DNA of 64,000 nt from Reticulascus tulasneorum (Eukaryota; Ascomycota; Sordariomycetes; Glomerellales; Reticulascaceae): positions 2,356,001-2,420,000 of the forward strand of contig LSAX01000004.1 in NCBI GenBank assembly GCA_001557505.1, written 5' to 3'. The notes below the pieces were generated by a model. It saw only the letters and a program-made list of their open reading frames with translations. It made no database searches and had not been told where the DNA came from. The translations under genes were made by a program, and so were the position numbers. Below are positions 11,656 through 23,888 of this stretch, in pieces. The first letter of the stretch is position 1. Every line of letters begins with the position of its first letter.

Positions 11656-12415
11656 GATGTCGGGAAACGCAGGACAGCCTGGAGAAATAAGATGCTCTAA
11701 CTGGCGAAGAAGATTGTCGAACAAAAGAAGGCAGATTCGTGGCGAACTTAGTGGCAAATTCCGAGAGAGAATATCCGGATAGCTCTTCAGAACAAGAAGT
11801 AAGACCCAGGTTCAAAGCAAAGGCAAGCGAGTTTCGTGGTAGGCTCAAGCCTGGGTATGAATGATCCAAGATCGGCTTGAGATGTCCGTGGAAACGGGCA
11901 GCCTTTCATGGTAAGCCACTGGTCTTCATTGTTTGTTAACTGCCTCAGACGCTCGGACCATTTTGAAATCTGTGGAGCCAAGCCACACTGTGGCTTGTAA
12001 AGTCTCCATATGCCTTCACCAGCATCATCGCATTGGCAGAGAAGCATTGGGCTGCTTTTGGAGTGATTTATGTTCTGAGACATGTAGAAGCATGCAAAGA
12101 GACAAATATCGAGATTTAGTAGTATACCAAGTATTGCGATAGTCAGAAGCTAAGAAATCATCTGGTGCGAGCTGGCGCAAGCCTTCACAGTCCGCAACAA
12201 TGAAAAGTAATATGAAAGTCCTGCTGGCTCTTGTACAATGCTATAAACGTGGCGATGAGCCATGGGGATGTTGCACAGTCTATCTACTACTAGTTTCATC
12301 TCCCAAAGCAATGCTGTTATGGTCCCCTAGCCGAGCGCTGCAGCCCATGCAATTCAAGATTCGTCATCCAAAAACAAAGAAAAAAGCACGCTCTAAGCCT
12401 CAATGGGCAGCTCCT
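11656..12415. other. intergenic, rpb11 promoter and transporter 3' flank
   Basis: A 760-bp spacer. Short frames here lack domains; I see nothing else to report. Confidence 0.55.
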
Positions 12416-14770
12416 CTAAATCCCCTTCTCATCACAGTATCCAGGAAGAGATGGTGCGGACGGAGAGCTCGCCCAGCTGATAAGAGTCAGACTGGTCGTG
12501 TAGCCCATGGCAATGAACCCAAATATACACAAGGCGATATCTGATACTCTCCAGAACTTATTCCTAGCCACCGCCTTGTAGTGAAGCATCGGCTAGTCCC
12601 TGAGTCAGCGTGGTCACAGAAGATACGGTTTGAGGGTCGAACTTACTGGGTAGATATAGACCAGCGGGATACAAGCAAAGTTGCCGACGAGAGCAACAAA
12701 CTTGTCTAGGTCGTCAGCGCCACTCCATGCGATTCCAGCACACAAAAACACGAAGAAGAATCTATAAATATTCTTTTGCCACTTGATGTACGGATTGTAC
12801 TTCCCGCTGCGTGTAAAGAGGGCATTCTCTGTAATTCGGATTGCCGGGAATATCTGCAGCGGCGTTGACAGCATGATAGCCACAGAGTAGAGGAATTGAA
12901 CCCCGTTGACCAGCTTGTTATCCTGTGGGAGGTTCAGAAGCACTACTGTCTCAGTCTTGGATCCATAGGCAGCGTACGACACAGCCCCCATGACGATGAA
13001 CAGAGTCGTAATGATAATCATAACAAACAACATGACCTTGGGGAATTTCTGGGGATGCCTCATCGATTCCTGGATCGGGATGATCAGACCTATGCCCTCG
13101 AAGGTAAAGATGGCAGTGCCGATAAAAAGCGTCCAGCTGTCCTGATTGAAGTACGTGATATCGGCCAGGCCGTTGGTCTTCAAAGTGAGAACGTCATAGT
13201 AGAACAGATACGCGAGGCCGACAAGAATGAAAGCGTCCGCGATCAAAGCAGTGAATCCAAGCTTGCCAATGTCCCGCAGAAGAGAGAATGGCAAGAAGAC
13301 GGCCATCTGCATCAGGATCAGCCACTTGATGCTGATATAAGTCTTGCAGTCCGAAACCGCCAAAATGAAGGCTTGCAGGTTCTCCGAGGTGAAGACCATG
13401 TATGCAGCGACGAAGCCGATCTGGCTAAGAACGATTGACGAAAGAATCACAGTTCTCATCCACTTTCCATATAGAATTCCGCCAATATCACCGAAAGAGC
13501 CGTCGACCTTGAGACGCGTGGTAACAAGGAGTACGAAACAATAGTAGCTCAGTGCGGCAACGAAGAGCAAGACGAGGTTGCTGAACAGCATTCCACCGTT
13601 GAGGTAAGCACGAGGCAGGAAGAGAACACCGGTTCCCACGAAAGACTTGAGCAGAAGCAACGCAGCGCTCATAGGGCTATTCTTCCCACTGCCGCCTCGC
13701 GGCTTTCTCCTCCTCTTGCGTCGGGACGCACTCAACAGGGTGCTGTCCTCCATAGGCTCTCGGTCGTCGTCGCTGCCCTCGTCGCTTTCATAAAAGTTGT
13801 CTTCGGCGCCTGAGGAGAAATACTCGCCAGGTCTCAGCGCTTCGTCGTCCTCCTCGAGTTCCTCTCCAGCAAAGTGGCCGTAGATGGATAGGAACTCGAG
13901 AAAACTCGTTGTCAATAGCCGTGGCTGGCCATTACTTTCTAGTCCTTCCCAATTCTCCAGTGGATCTCGGACGGCGGACGGGCTCCTCGCTGTTCTTCTC
14001 AGATAATTGCGCCTGAAGCCTCCAGGCACCTTAATGGCGTTAATATCAAGGACCTCGGTCTCCGGGTCCGGACGAGAGACGCTGAAGCTTTTGCTGCGCT
14101 GGACCTTGTTCCTGGCTTCTGCGTCCTCGGTCCATTTGTATATACCCCTCGTGACATCTCCACCCTGTAGTCGAAGGCTCGAAAACTCGTCCTCATGCAG
14201 GCCTGCGCCACCAATGTCAGCCGCCTGTTTTCCCTTTGGTGTTTCTCGCGTGCTTGAGTCTTCCGAAATGTGAGACGCATCCGATGGTTGGACCAGATGT
14301 CGCTTGACGATCTCTGGGTCTTCGAATGCGCCGCTCGCCAAATTTCGCGACCGAGAATCGAAGGAACCGTAGTTGGTTGGCGTACCAGAGAGCAGGGCGG
14401 CAGCAGGAGATAGTGGACGTAGAGGTGGAGTTCCGAGTCGGACAGGGGGAGTGCCATGTCGGGGAGGTGAAGCTCCGAAAGAATTGGATAATGCCGCAGC
14501 CAACGCAGACACGCCGGGGCCTTGGGTGCCCGATCCAGCACCGGCTAGAGGCGTGAGACTGCCCGATTCCCGGCCATCACCCGTACGAGGTGTGGCAATG
14601 GAGCCCAGGCGGTGGGTATGCGGCGTCCCATACTGTTGGGATGGGATGGGCGATGCCAGGCGAGCTGTAGCGTCGGCGCGGGGGACTGATGCTCCGTAGA
14701 TCCTGCTCTGGAGGGAGCCCGGGGAGGAGGATATGGGGAGATTGAGCGGATCTCGCGACGGAGAAGTCAT
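12416..14770 (-). CDS. vacuolar amino-acid transporter, AVT3/AVT4 type (AAAP family)
   Basis: Member of the amino acid/auxin permease family, closest in layout to yeast Avt3/Avt4, which export neutral amino acids from the vacuole. Exons 14770-12647 and 12592-12416 join at phase 0, giving 766 aa. The first ~375 residues are hydrophilic, Ser/Pro/Gly-rich and acidic near their end, the long cytosolic tail typical of Avt3/4. The transporter core begins around SAALLLLKSFVGTGVLFLP and holds about 11 membrane spans. FTFEGIGLIIPIQESM is a family signature. The small second exon supplies the final span (IALCIFGFIAMGYTTSLTL). The start chosen is the first ATG in the frame (MTSPSRDPLNL). The family is firm; substrate and vacuolar location are inferred. 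Confidence 0.92.
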
Positions 14771-16907
14771 GGTGATGTTGGATGAGAATGTCTGGGCCTT
14801 ATTCCATGCTTCCGTCCATAAAATCAAGTCGTATCGAAGTAGGCGGGCCGCTCCAGTGTGCGTCGAGTCAGAGCTCTATTTATCTGTCGGCAAAGCTGAG
14901 TTAGCCGAGAGTTCGGTCACTCAGGAAGTGGTCTGAGAGTCGATTAAGAGCAGGCGCAGGGCAGAAAAGGAAACCTAGGATAGAAGCACTCACCTAGACA
15001 GAGTTGTTCCCGGGCTGGCAAGTTCAATTGAGGCACATGGCAGGAGATAGATGGCGGAGTGAAGCTGCTGGGTGTCTGTGTGTGTGACCCGTGATAACAC
15101 CGCCTTGTGTCGGGTCTGCTGACCGAATTAAGCAGGTCGTGTTTGGTCCGGGCCAGTCGCCTCGTGGGGTTGGGGTTGGGGGGGAGGAGGAGGAGAGTGG
15201 GCAGCAGCCTAGGGTCAGATCAGATCAGACCATCAACACCCGAAAGAATGGACCTTCAGGATGATGTGAAAGTTTTCTGCCCACTACGAAGTACTTAATA
15301 ATTACGTAGCTAGCACGCGCGGTTAGTACCTAAAGCAGGGCAGCGAGGTTCGGCCTTCCGTTGCCGGCGGCCACCAAAAACCCCACTTTGACCACTGTAA
15401 AGTCAAAGAAGCGTAGCGCTAGATACCTGACTGCAGGCCAGGCCAGGCCAGGCCAATGCCAACCAAGTTGGACTTATTTAATAGGGTTTGCACTGCACGG
15501 ACATGAACCTATCATTATTACCTAAGTAAATCGGTAGATTACTCGACTGCGTGAGTACATACTTGCCTACATACCTAAACTTGAAGTGCCTTGCCAACTG
15601 AAAAATGATTGTTTACTGTCTCAGCAGAGGCATGCCCTGTATATATCCTCTAGATTATCCAAATGGCAGGTCCTTCCGTTGGTCAAATTCCTTTCCTGGA
15701 TCTCAACGACAGCCAGCGATAGCTCGTCGTGAGCCGCTGGCGAGTGGTAGGCGAGCATTGGGGGGAGGGCAGGGCTAGTGTCGGCTGGCGGGTGATTGGT
15801 GATTGGGTTTTGCTGTCGCTGCGGGCTACTGTATATTGCTACCTACTATATGGACTGGTTTTTACCTGTGTATTCTAGTGGTTGGTGTCTTTTTTACTTC
15901 ATGCTCCAAGCGTGGATGGGTGGTTTTGGTATACAATGGTCAGCTGGTTTATAATATGGGATTCAAGGACACACCAAGCAAGCTACCTAGGTTATCCCAT
16001 CCTCCGTGCTACATGTGACTATTGATGTTCTCTTGGTCGAGGCAGTCATTTTAGATCCCGGGAGACATCAATGCATGTAGAGACATTGTAGCATTTTCAA
16101 TACTCTAACTACCTACCTTAGTCAATGGCAGAGCCAGTCTATGTATCCGACTGCAACTTGCTCCAGTCATACTTCTTGCGATTCTCTCGCAACAAGCAAA
16201 CCTATTCCCAGAGGCCGTAGAGTCCAAATATCTTACTTTACAGCACACTTGCCACTCGGCACTCTTATTGCTATCCGCATTCGATTAAACGGCATAGTAG
16301 TCTCGCTTGCCTTGCTTGGATAACCATCAGCATTCTCACGCTGTATTTGAGCCAAACATGTGCTGTTGTCGTACGGCAGGAAGGGTGCACGTTAACAGCG
16401 TCAAACTGGCAGCACGAACATATTCTATACTGCAGTCAACTATGTACGTAAGGTAGGCACAGGGTACTACGCCTTGTCAGCCCGGGTTGGGATATGACGG
16501 TTCGCGCATTTCCGTCATCCTATGTTGCATCTTTGTTGATAACTAGCTCGTGAGATCGGTGCTCACACTCCTGTTTAGCGGGCGATTTAGTCACATCACT
16601 AGAATCTATATAGATGCCAGAGGAGTGAACGAAGGCAGACAGTGGGCCGCACGAATGCATGACATGGAGCTCTCACTATTTGGTGACTGAAGTCGAATCG
16701 CGCTTGTCTGGGCTCTACATTCGGAGTGAGACGTATCAGTGAGACAGAAAATATCACTATAAGCATCTCTCGAAGGCAGGTGGCACAATGTCTCCCGGTA
16801 TCTCCCCAACAATGGACGGTGCGTTAGACCTTTTATTTAATCAATGAAGGTCTCCCATTGTCGCCAATTCGAAACTTCTGACCACCTTCTACGCCAAAGG
16901 AAACAAG
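14771..16907. other. gene-poor spacer
   Basis: About 2.1 kb upstream of the transporter. It holds scattered TACCTA-type words and the (GGCCA)4 repeat, but no ORF with coding character. Confidence 0.55.
15436..15455. repeat. (GGCCA)4 tandem repeat
   Basis: Four perfect head-to-tail copies of a 5-bp unit in noncoding sequence upstream of the vacuolar transporter. Confidence 0.9.
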
Positions 16908-17310
16908 ATGCGCCTTAGCTGTCTTTGGTTCGGGTTATTGACACTTCGACTTGTAGAAGCGATCTTACCAGATCAAGTGGCTCAAGTGCCTGTCTCCTGG
17001 CACTCAACATCGCTGCATACTCCCCTCATGACGTGCATTCTTGGATTCGCGCCGTATTGCTGCCGTGAGCTTATCTCACTTACACCAGGGGCAGACTTGT
17101 CATGTGTAGGCGGTGAGTACTTGGGCATTCTATGCTCTAAGCCCTCAACTAAATGCACCCGTCCGGGACTAATAATCATAAGGTCCCGGCCCAGTTTCGT
17201 CCCTAGAAGAGTGTGATACCGACGATGCCCGGCTTCTGGGTATCGGCGCTGCTTGTATCTTTGTCGAGGTCTGTTTGCCTACCTCGAGTGGGCGGAGTTT
17301 TCTGACATAA
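16908..17310 (+). CDS. candidate small secreted cysteine-rich protein
   Basis: Not recognised by family. Two exons (16908-17112, 17183-17310) join in frame to 110 aa across a 70-nt intron with a GTGAGT donor, an ACTAAT branch-like word and an ATAAG acceptor. The first 18 residues (MRLSCLWFGLLTLRLVEA) form a plausible signal peptide. The mature part carries seven Cys at about residues 43, 51, 52, 66, 79, 93 and 99; the opening spacing C-x7-CC-x13-C recalls hydrophobins, but the second CC pair is missing. A second acceptor 24 bp downstream would shorten the product by 8 aa without changing frame. It stands alone in a gene-poor stretch, a common setting for effector-like genes. It could also be a decayed gene or chance. 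Confidence 0.42.
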
Positions 17311-19391
17311 TGGGTAGCCTGATGGCCGTGTTTCTACAGTCTATGGATCGGGAAGGCATTGCTGGGTACTTATTGACAATGGACTACGTTCTTGCAATGT
17401 CGGGGAGACCTATTAATGAGAACTTGGAACCGTGAGAGTCTCGAGGGAGATACGTCTTTGCTGTTTATACCGGGCACTACAAGTGGTCCCAAGAGTGCAT
17501 GCATGACAAGATTGTACCTGGAGTAGCACAACCCAGAAGAACCTTTGGAACATACAGCCACCAGGCTTTAGCTCACCTCCATAGTCCTGTGCAGTGCTGT
17601 ACCATTCGCATGTAGACAATGAGGCCTTCATGCAACGCAGCCGGGGACGGGTTTGCAACATATTAGTGTTGGGATACGGGCTGCAACAATCGAGTTGAGC
17701 TACACAGCGTTTATTCTAACCTGGACATCCGTACCTCATCCCCTTCTCTATTCCTCTCCGCGTCTTGTCTGTTTGTCCTCTGTTACCAAGTCAGGGGCAC
17801 TTGGCCAAACCGAATCTTCGTCGCACCCTGTAATCACGATATGGCACCTCCAATAGAGGAGCCCAAGTCTACGGACAACTGTGGGCTTCCCATTTGTGCT
17901 GTAGAGCAGTTGATTTGTTGACGTTTAGAGTGTCGTAGGGATTGAATATCAGCCGTGTCTGATCAGCTACCCTCAATATCCACATCAATTACCTCCTGAC
18001 CTGGCATTGATACAGGTATTTAATTTTGTCGTCTGAAAAGCTCCGCGTGGACCATCGGCTTGAGATATCTGGCGGGCAGTCCAAGTAAAGGCACAGCTAT
18101 GATTGAACTGTATCTCAGAAGGCGGTATCATCCTCAGGGACGTCGGCATCGATACCGGAATGGATGCGGAGCGCCGACAATCTGTATTTCCGGATCGGCA
18201 ACACGGTGACCATCAAGTACTTGTGCATTGGTTGGATGTTGGGCGGCACGGGAACGCCGTGATGTGCAGCGGCGTGACGAGCGGGGCCACAGACTGTCAT
18301 CCATGATGGTGGCACGGGTGAGTGGCTTGAATTCACTGTAGAATGCCAGCCATTATGTTCGATCCTTGTTACCACCTTGCTTTAAGGTAATCGGAGGAGT
18401 TTTCTGACATTGAAGAGACACTGCATATTTCGACGGTCCAACTTTACACTAAACCTGACGATCTTCTTATCGGCAGCGCTTGCAGTGGGGACCTAGTATT
18501 TATTGCACACTGACAGCAATGTTCCATCATGGATAACACAGGCCCGGCGAAATCAGAGATGCTTGCTTCGAACCTCTGAAACCCACCTATGCGCCGGATG
18601 CTGCAGAAGCGAGCATCGACACATGCCCGCTGGTTAGGTATGGATCTCGAAGCCGCACGGATAGATCGAGTCTTGACAGAAAGTAGCTAGCACTGAGATG
18701 GAAAACAAGCACCAATGGTTAAACTGTGTAGAATGTGCCTCCTTGCCCTCATCCTATTGTAGAGAGCTCCTCTTACCCGATTACATTCCCTTCCCTGCAG
18801 TCATCTATTGGGCAGCAAGCTGACGTCGATCTGCGGCGGGCCGACCAAGAAACCCGCAAAAACGATGGCTATCCTAGCCCTATCGGTACGTTGACCAACT
18901 TCAACCTGCAGATTTGCCCATCTCGTGATCGTTGGCTAAACGCTGCACGACCAGCTCCAGGACACACACACACGCCTGCGGCGGGGGAATGCAGAATCAT
19001 GTCTCGATCTGCCCAGAATCTCCCTTGCACCAGCTCCCTCGCACCCACCCTTGCAATATCTCCCTTGTAAAAAATATTCCTTGGCAGAGAGACCCTTAAG
19101 AACCGGGCCATGCACTGACCACCTATGAACGAATTGCATGTGCGTCCAAACTGCTAGCATGCTCTGCATGTCGTTTTATGTCGATTGACGATCCCTAAAA
19201 TCGCCCCAAGACGGAAGAGGGGCCTAGCACATGAAATATCATTCACAAGCCAAAACGCCGCTGCCGCCGTATATTCCACTGTTGTTATGCAGGAATTCGC
19301 CTCTCCCTCATCACCGTGTGTCAAGAGGAAGACCTCCTTTTCCTCAACTCCTCGTCGCGGTCGTTGAGAGGTGGCCGACGAGGGTACCACA
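17311..19391. other. gene-poor spacer with possible gene fragment
   Basis: About 2.1 kb. Between 18117 and 18265 the + strand reads as a GC3-rich open stretch containing WMRSADNLYFRIGNTVTIKY before a stop. This looks coding-like but has no start or partner exon that I can define. A 26-codon upstream ORF (about 19287-19367) sits just before the cotransporter start. Confidence 0.4.
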
Positions 19392-22300
19392 ATGCCTCTA
19401 GACGACAAGAGACTGAGTGTCTCCAGCGTGGAGCACACCAAGAAGACGAAGTTGGGAGTCGTATCAGGTGTCTACATCCCCGGTTGTCTCAATATCTTGA
19501 GCATTCTCATGTTCTTGAGGTTTGGTCTCATCCTTGGGCAAATCGGTCTTCTAGGAATTCTTGGTTGGGTTACCCGCTTCAATCCTCGTCCCTAGGGCAA
19601 TGGCTGATTCCGAGCTTCTAGGTCTATTGGTGACGGCCTACATTATTGACTTTCTAACAACTCTCTCCCTCTCTGCCATTGCCTCCAATGGAGAAGTCAA
19701 AGGTGGAGGGGCGTACTACTTGATCTCGCGTTCTCTTGGTCCTGAATTTGGTGGCTCGATCGGCGTGCTGTTCTACCTCTCCCAGGTGCTGAACACGTCT
19801 TTGAATGTTGTTGGACTCATTGACTGTATCAAATTGAGCGTGGGATCTGCTTTCCCCCACGGTTATTGGACTGGCTATGCTCTCGAGACCGCGACTCTGA
19901 TGGTCTGCACTACCCTATGTCTGGCTGGCAGCAGTATCTTTGCAAAAGCAAGCAATGGGTTGCTGGCCATACTTGCCATTTCTATCATAAGCATTCCCAT
20001 CTCTGCCATCTTCAAGCGCCCATTTAAAGATGAGCACTTGGGGATTGAATTTACAGGCGTTTCCATAGAGACATTGGTGTCCAACTTTGTACCACATACA
20101 TCAGGCAAATCATTCAAAGGTTTTGAGACTTTCCGAGAGCTCTTCGGCATCCTCTTCCCAGCCACATCTGGTATCTTTGCTGGCGCTTCAATGTCAGGAG
20201 ACCTGAGGAACCCCAGCAAGTCGATTCCGACGGGCACCCTCTGGGCTATGATGACCACATTCATCGCCTACCTGCTTGTTATCTTCTCCATGGCGGCGAG
20301 CACCACACATGGCTCCCTTCTCCGGAGTCACAATATCATCTCGGCAACGAATCTCTCGCCGCCTATAATCCTCGCTGGGGAGTGCGCGGTTACCTTTTTC
20401 TCTGCAGTCATGGGCATCGTGGGTGCTGCAAAGCTCCTGCAGGCACTCGCTAGGGACAAGCTTTTGCCAGGCCTCACTCTCTTCGGCAAAGGTACGAAGA
20501 AGGCTGACGAGCCTATCTATGCGATATTCTTGACGTATGCCATTGCTCAAGTTGCGCTTTTAGCCAACCTGAACCAAATCGCTACGTTTATATCTATGGG
20601 ATATCAGGTAAGTTTTATCTTCTGGAGATTTGAAGAATAGCCGAACGAATCTGACCCCTGATAGATGACCTTCTTTGTCATGAATCTCGCCTGTTTCTTG
20701 CTCAAGATTGGTTCTGCGCCGAATTTCCGGCCCGCGTTCAAGTTCTTCAACTGGCAAACGGCATTTGCAGGCAGCATCATGTCTGCCGCTGCCATGTTCT
20801 TCATGGACGGGACGTACGCAGCCACTGCTGTCTGTTTGCTCGTCTTTCTATTTTCTTTGATCCACTTCCTTAGTCCGCCAAAAAGATGGGGGGACGTCTC
20901 ACAAAACTTGATCTATCATCAAGTACGAAAGTACCTCCTACGTCTTAGACCTGAGCATATCAAGTTTTGGAGACCACAGATAATTCTGCTCATCAACAAT
21001 CCGCGGAGTCAAACACGGCTGATTCAGTTTTGTAATTCCATGAAGAAGGGCTCCCTCTACATCCTTGGCCATGTTATCGTCACAGATGACTTCAACAGTG
21101 GAGTCCATGAGGCGAGACTACAGCAGTCAGCGTGGACGAATTACATTTCCGAGTTCTCGAGAATCAAAGCGTTCGTACAACTGACCATGTCTCCTACACT
21201 CAACTGGGGGATAAGAAACCTCATTCTCTCTGCAGGCCTTGGTGGCATGAGACCTAATATCGCGGTTATGGGGTTCTATAATATGGACGAGCTTCGCCAA
21301 TCCAGCCCTCGGATGCGAGTCCCCGAGGCTCCAGCATCTCCTACTGCAAAATCTCGACTCGCGCCTAAGGCTCAAGGAAAGGCACCGCGACGACGGCGCG
21401 GGGATACATCCGCGCGTCTGTTAGATGGCTTTCTGCCGACTGATGTGATCAGGACCGAAGAGATGATGAGCGTCACGAGCTATATGACGATCTTAGAGGA
21501 CCTTGCGCTGCGATACAAGCTGAACGTAGCTATCGGTAAAGGGTTTCAGAACTTGGAAACTCCTAGGAAAGATAAGGCAAACAGCAAGAAGTACATAGAC
21601 CTTTGGCCGATTCAGATGTCTGCTGAGGTCTTGTCTGATGGAAAGAGCGTTCTGACAACCAATTTTGACACATGTAAGGCTGCGTTCATGTGTGCTCTAA
21701 CTGTCCGCTAACCTATGGTTAGATACGTTGATCCTCCAGTTAGGATATATCCTACATAGCGTTCCCACGTGGAAACGAGTCTACAGCCTTCGAATTATGG
21801 TATTCGTGGAGTACGAGAGCGAGGTAGAGGAAGAGCGTGCGAGGGTAAATGCGCTGCTGGATAAACTACGAATTGAAGCAGAAGTCATCGTATTCTGGCT
21901 AGCGTGCGGGCAGTTGAAGACGTATGAGCTTGTCATTAATGGGAGGTGTGACGATAATGATTTCGAAATCATGGTCAACGACATCCTCAAAGACGAAGAC
22001 TGGTGGGATGAACTCCAAGCCCTTAGGGGCAATGCAGCAAGCATGAGTTCAACTCAAGAGCTGTCGACTCTATCACATATTATTGAGTCAACAGCTGGTC
22101 GGCGAGGCGTCTACAACCCTCATGCCGGTTTGGACGAAGATCACAGACGCCGCCCTAGCATGGTGGATCTTGGAGACATGCCGAAGCCTACGGTTTCAAG
22201 GCTGGCACGTCTCGGCGTGAACATGGGCATCCATACCTCCCATCTTGGAGACGAAGTCTTCGAAGATCGTTCTGACACGGATATTGAGCCCAGTGAAGGC

Positions 22301-23377
22301 GAGCAAGAACCGTCGAGCTCTGACTCCGACTTGGAGTCTGATGACGAAAGACAACAGTCGAGCGAGGATGAAGTTATCGATGTCGAGCTTGCGCGTCGTC
22401 CTTTACTATCAAGCAGGAGCGGAGAACGAAGCAAGAGCGACGACCTCTTGAGCATGCCTATTAAAAGGCGAAGAGGGCTATTGAAATCATCTGGTGGGAT
22501 ATCAGCACCAGAAACCCAGCCTTATGGCACAATGACTCCTTCAAGCCCATCTACGCTAGACGCGAATCAACGAAGCATCAAAAGGCCATCCCACTACGGA
22601 GTAGCGTCCATGACTCCAATAGAGGTTCCGAAGGCTTCCGAGACTGCACCTGCTCGGTCATCGAGTTCAGTTGCAGTCAACGACACAGATGTCTTCCCGG
22701 AGCTTGCGCCTACCAATCCAGAAAGTACAACTCCTGCACGGCCTGCCATATCGCGGCAATCTTCCGCAGTTCGGTTTTCCAGCAGACCGGTACCGGAGAC
22801 GAAGATCAACGTCGAAGAGAGCTCCGGCCCGACGATCATGTTTGCAGACTCCAACTCAGAGACGCCACGAATGGACCGTCCAACATTCTCACGACAATCT
22901 TCGATAAGGCGGTTCTCCAGTCGTCCAGTGCCTGAAACCCGCGTCAGCGTGGCCGAGGGCTCCGGTCCGACAATAACGTTCGCGGAGCCTTCTCAACGCT
23001 CGCGCAAGGCCTCTGCGGCTTCGAACGATGCGCCGAAGGACGTGAGCTTGAGCATGTCGGAACTTCTTGAGCAATACAGACTGGACTCCAAACTGGATGA
23101 CGGGGATCCAGGATCACCATATTCTACCCAGGGCGTCGCTTTGTCGTTCAATGACTTACCCAGCCGCGCGCAACACCTGATACTGAATGATATGATGCGT
23201 CAGAACAGCAACGACACGGCTGTTCTATTTAGCACCCTGCCCATCCCGGTCGAAGGGACTTGCCAGGATGAGGCGGCAAGTGTTCGATATCTATCCGATG
23301 TGGAAGTTTTGTGCCACGAGCTCCCCCCGCTGCTTCTCGTGTTGAGTAACAATATGACTGTGACGGTGGGCTTGTAG
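19392..23377 (+). CDS. vhc1: Vhc1-type vacuolar cation-chloride cotransporter (SLC12)
   Basis: Cation-chloride cotransporter homologous to yeast Vhc1 (YBR235W), a vacuolar K+-Cl- cotransporter related to animal KCC/NKCC. Exons 19392-19563, 19622-20607, 20665-21673 and 21723-23377 join to 1273 aa. The APC-type core (about residues 17-480) shows KLGVVSGVYIPGCLNILSI, IASNGEVKGGGAYYLISRSLG and FAGASMSGDL, all SLC12 signatures. A large cytosolic C-terminus follows, with the conserved WKRVYSLRIMVFVEYESEVEEE segment and an extreme C-terminus DVEVLCHELPPLLLV resembling the animal CCC tail. The first intron has an unusual GTTGGG donor. An ATG at 19392 is the first in frame. The tail also carries two copies of a Ser/Arg motif (see findings). 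Confident family call; the vacuolar site is by homology. Confidence 0.94.
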
Positions 23378-23687
23378 AAGAGGGGAAGGGAAATGTCTCA
23401 AAACGTCAAATTGTGATAGGGCGAGGGATGGAATGTCAGGCACGGTAGAAGGGATTCAGAGCATATAGCATAGCCAGATTGCAATTTTAGGGATACCTCA
23501 TTGGCTGGTGGCGTGAATTGATTTCGAGTTTGGCACGAGGAATGTCTCGAGGGACAAAGAAGCAGTCGCCTGGATATGGCCAACGCAGGTGATCACATTC
23601 CTCCAGTCTTTGGGAGGGGAAGCGAGGGCAGAGCAATCCCCCTCCCATCCCGTATCTCTTTGTTCACCCGCGCCCGCTTCTTTCATA

Positions 23688-23888
23688 ATGGTGTTTCCCC
23701 GTGAACGAAACCCCGAGTCCCACGATGCAGCCTGCAAGTCCGGAGCTGGCTTCGTCGCCGCCACGATTGTCGAAGCAGTGGTGTTCGTGAACAAACATCC
23801 CGCGATAAGCCTCTGCCATACCATACTGCCAGAATCGACTTCCAGTTCATTCACAGATAACAACAACACTGACTCCGTCGTACTATGA
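23688..23888 (+). promoter_or_regulatory. upstream ORF overlapping the next start codon (ATGA)
   Basis: A 66-codon ORF beginning MVFPRERNPESHD ends with a TGA that overlaps the ATG of the next gene in the arrangement ATGA (23885-23888). Such an overlap permits termination-reinitiation. Whether it is transcribed in the leader is unknown; it could be chance. The peptide matches nothing I recognise. Confidence 0.35.

Noticed and set aside
14771..14827. Extension of the vacuolar transporter to 14827
   Set aside because: The codon there is TTG; the first ATG in the frame is at 14770.
16908..17310. Calling the small secreted candidate a hydrophobin
   Set aside because: Only seven Cys and only one CC pair are present; the second CC pair required by the family is absent.
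18540..18650. tRNA-like B-box word (GGTTCGAAGC, minus strand)
   Set aside because: No matching A box, acceptor stem or cloverleaf could be found upstream at the right distance.
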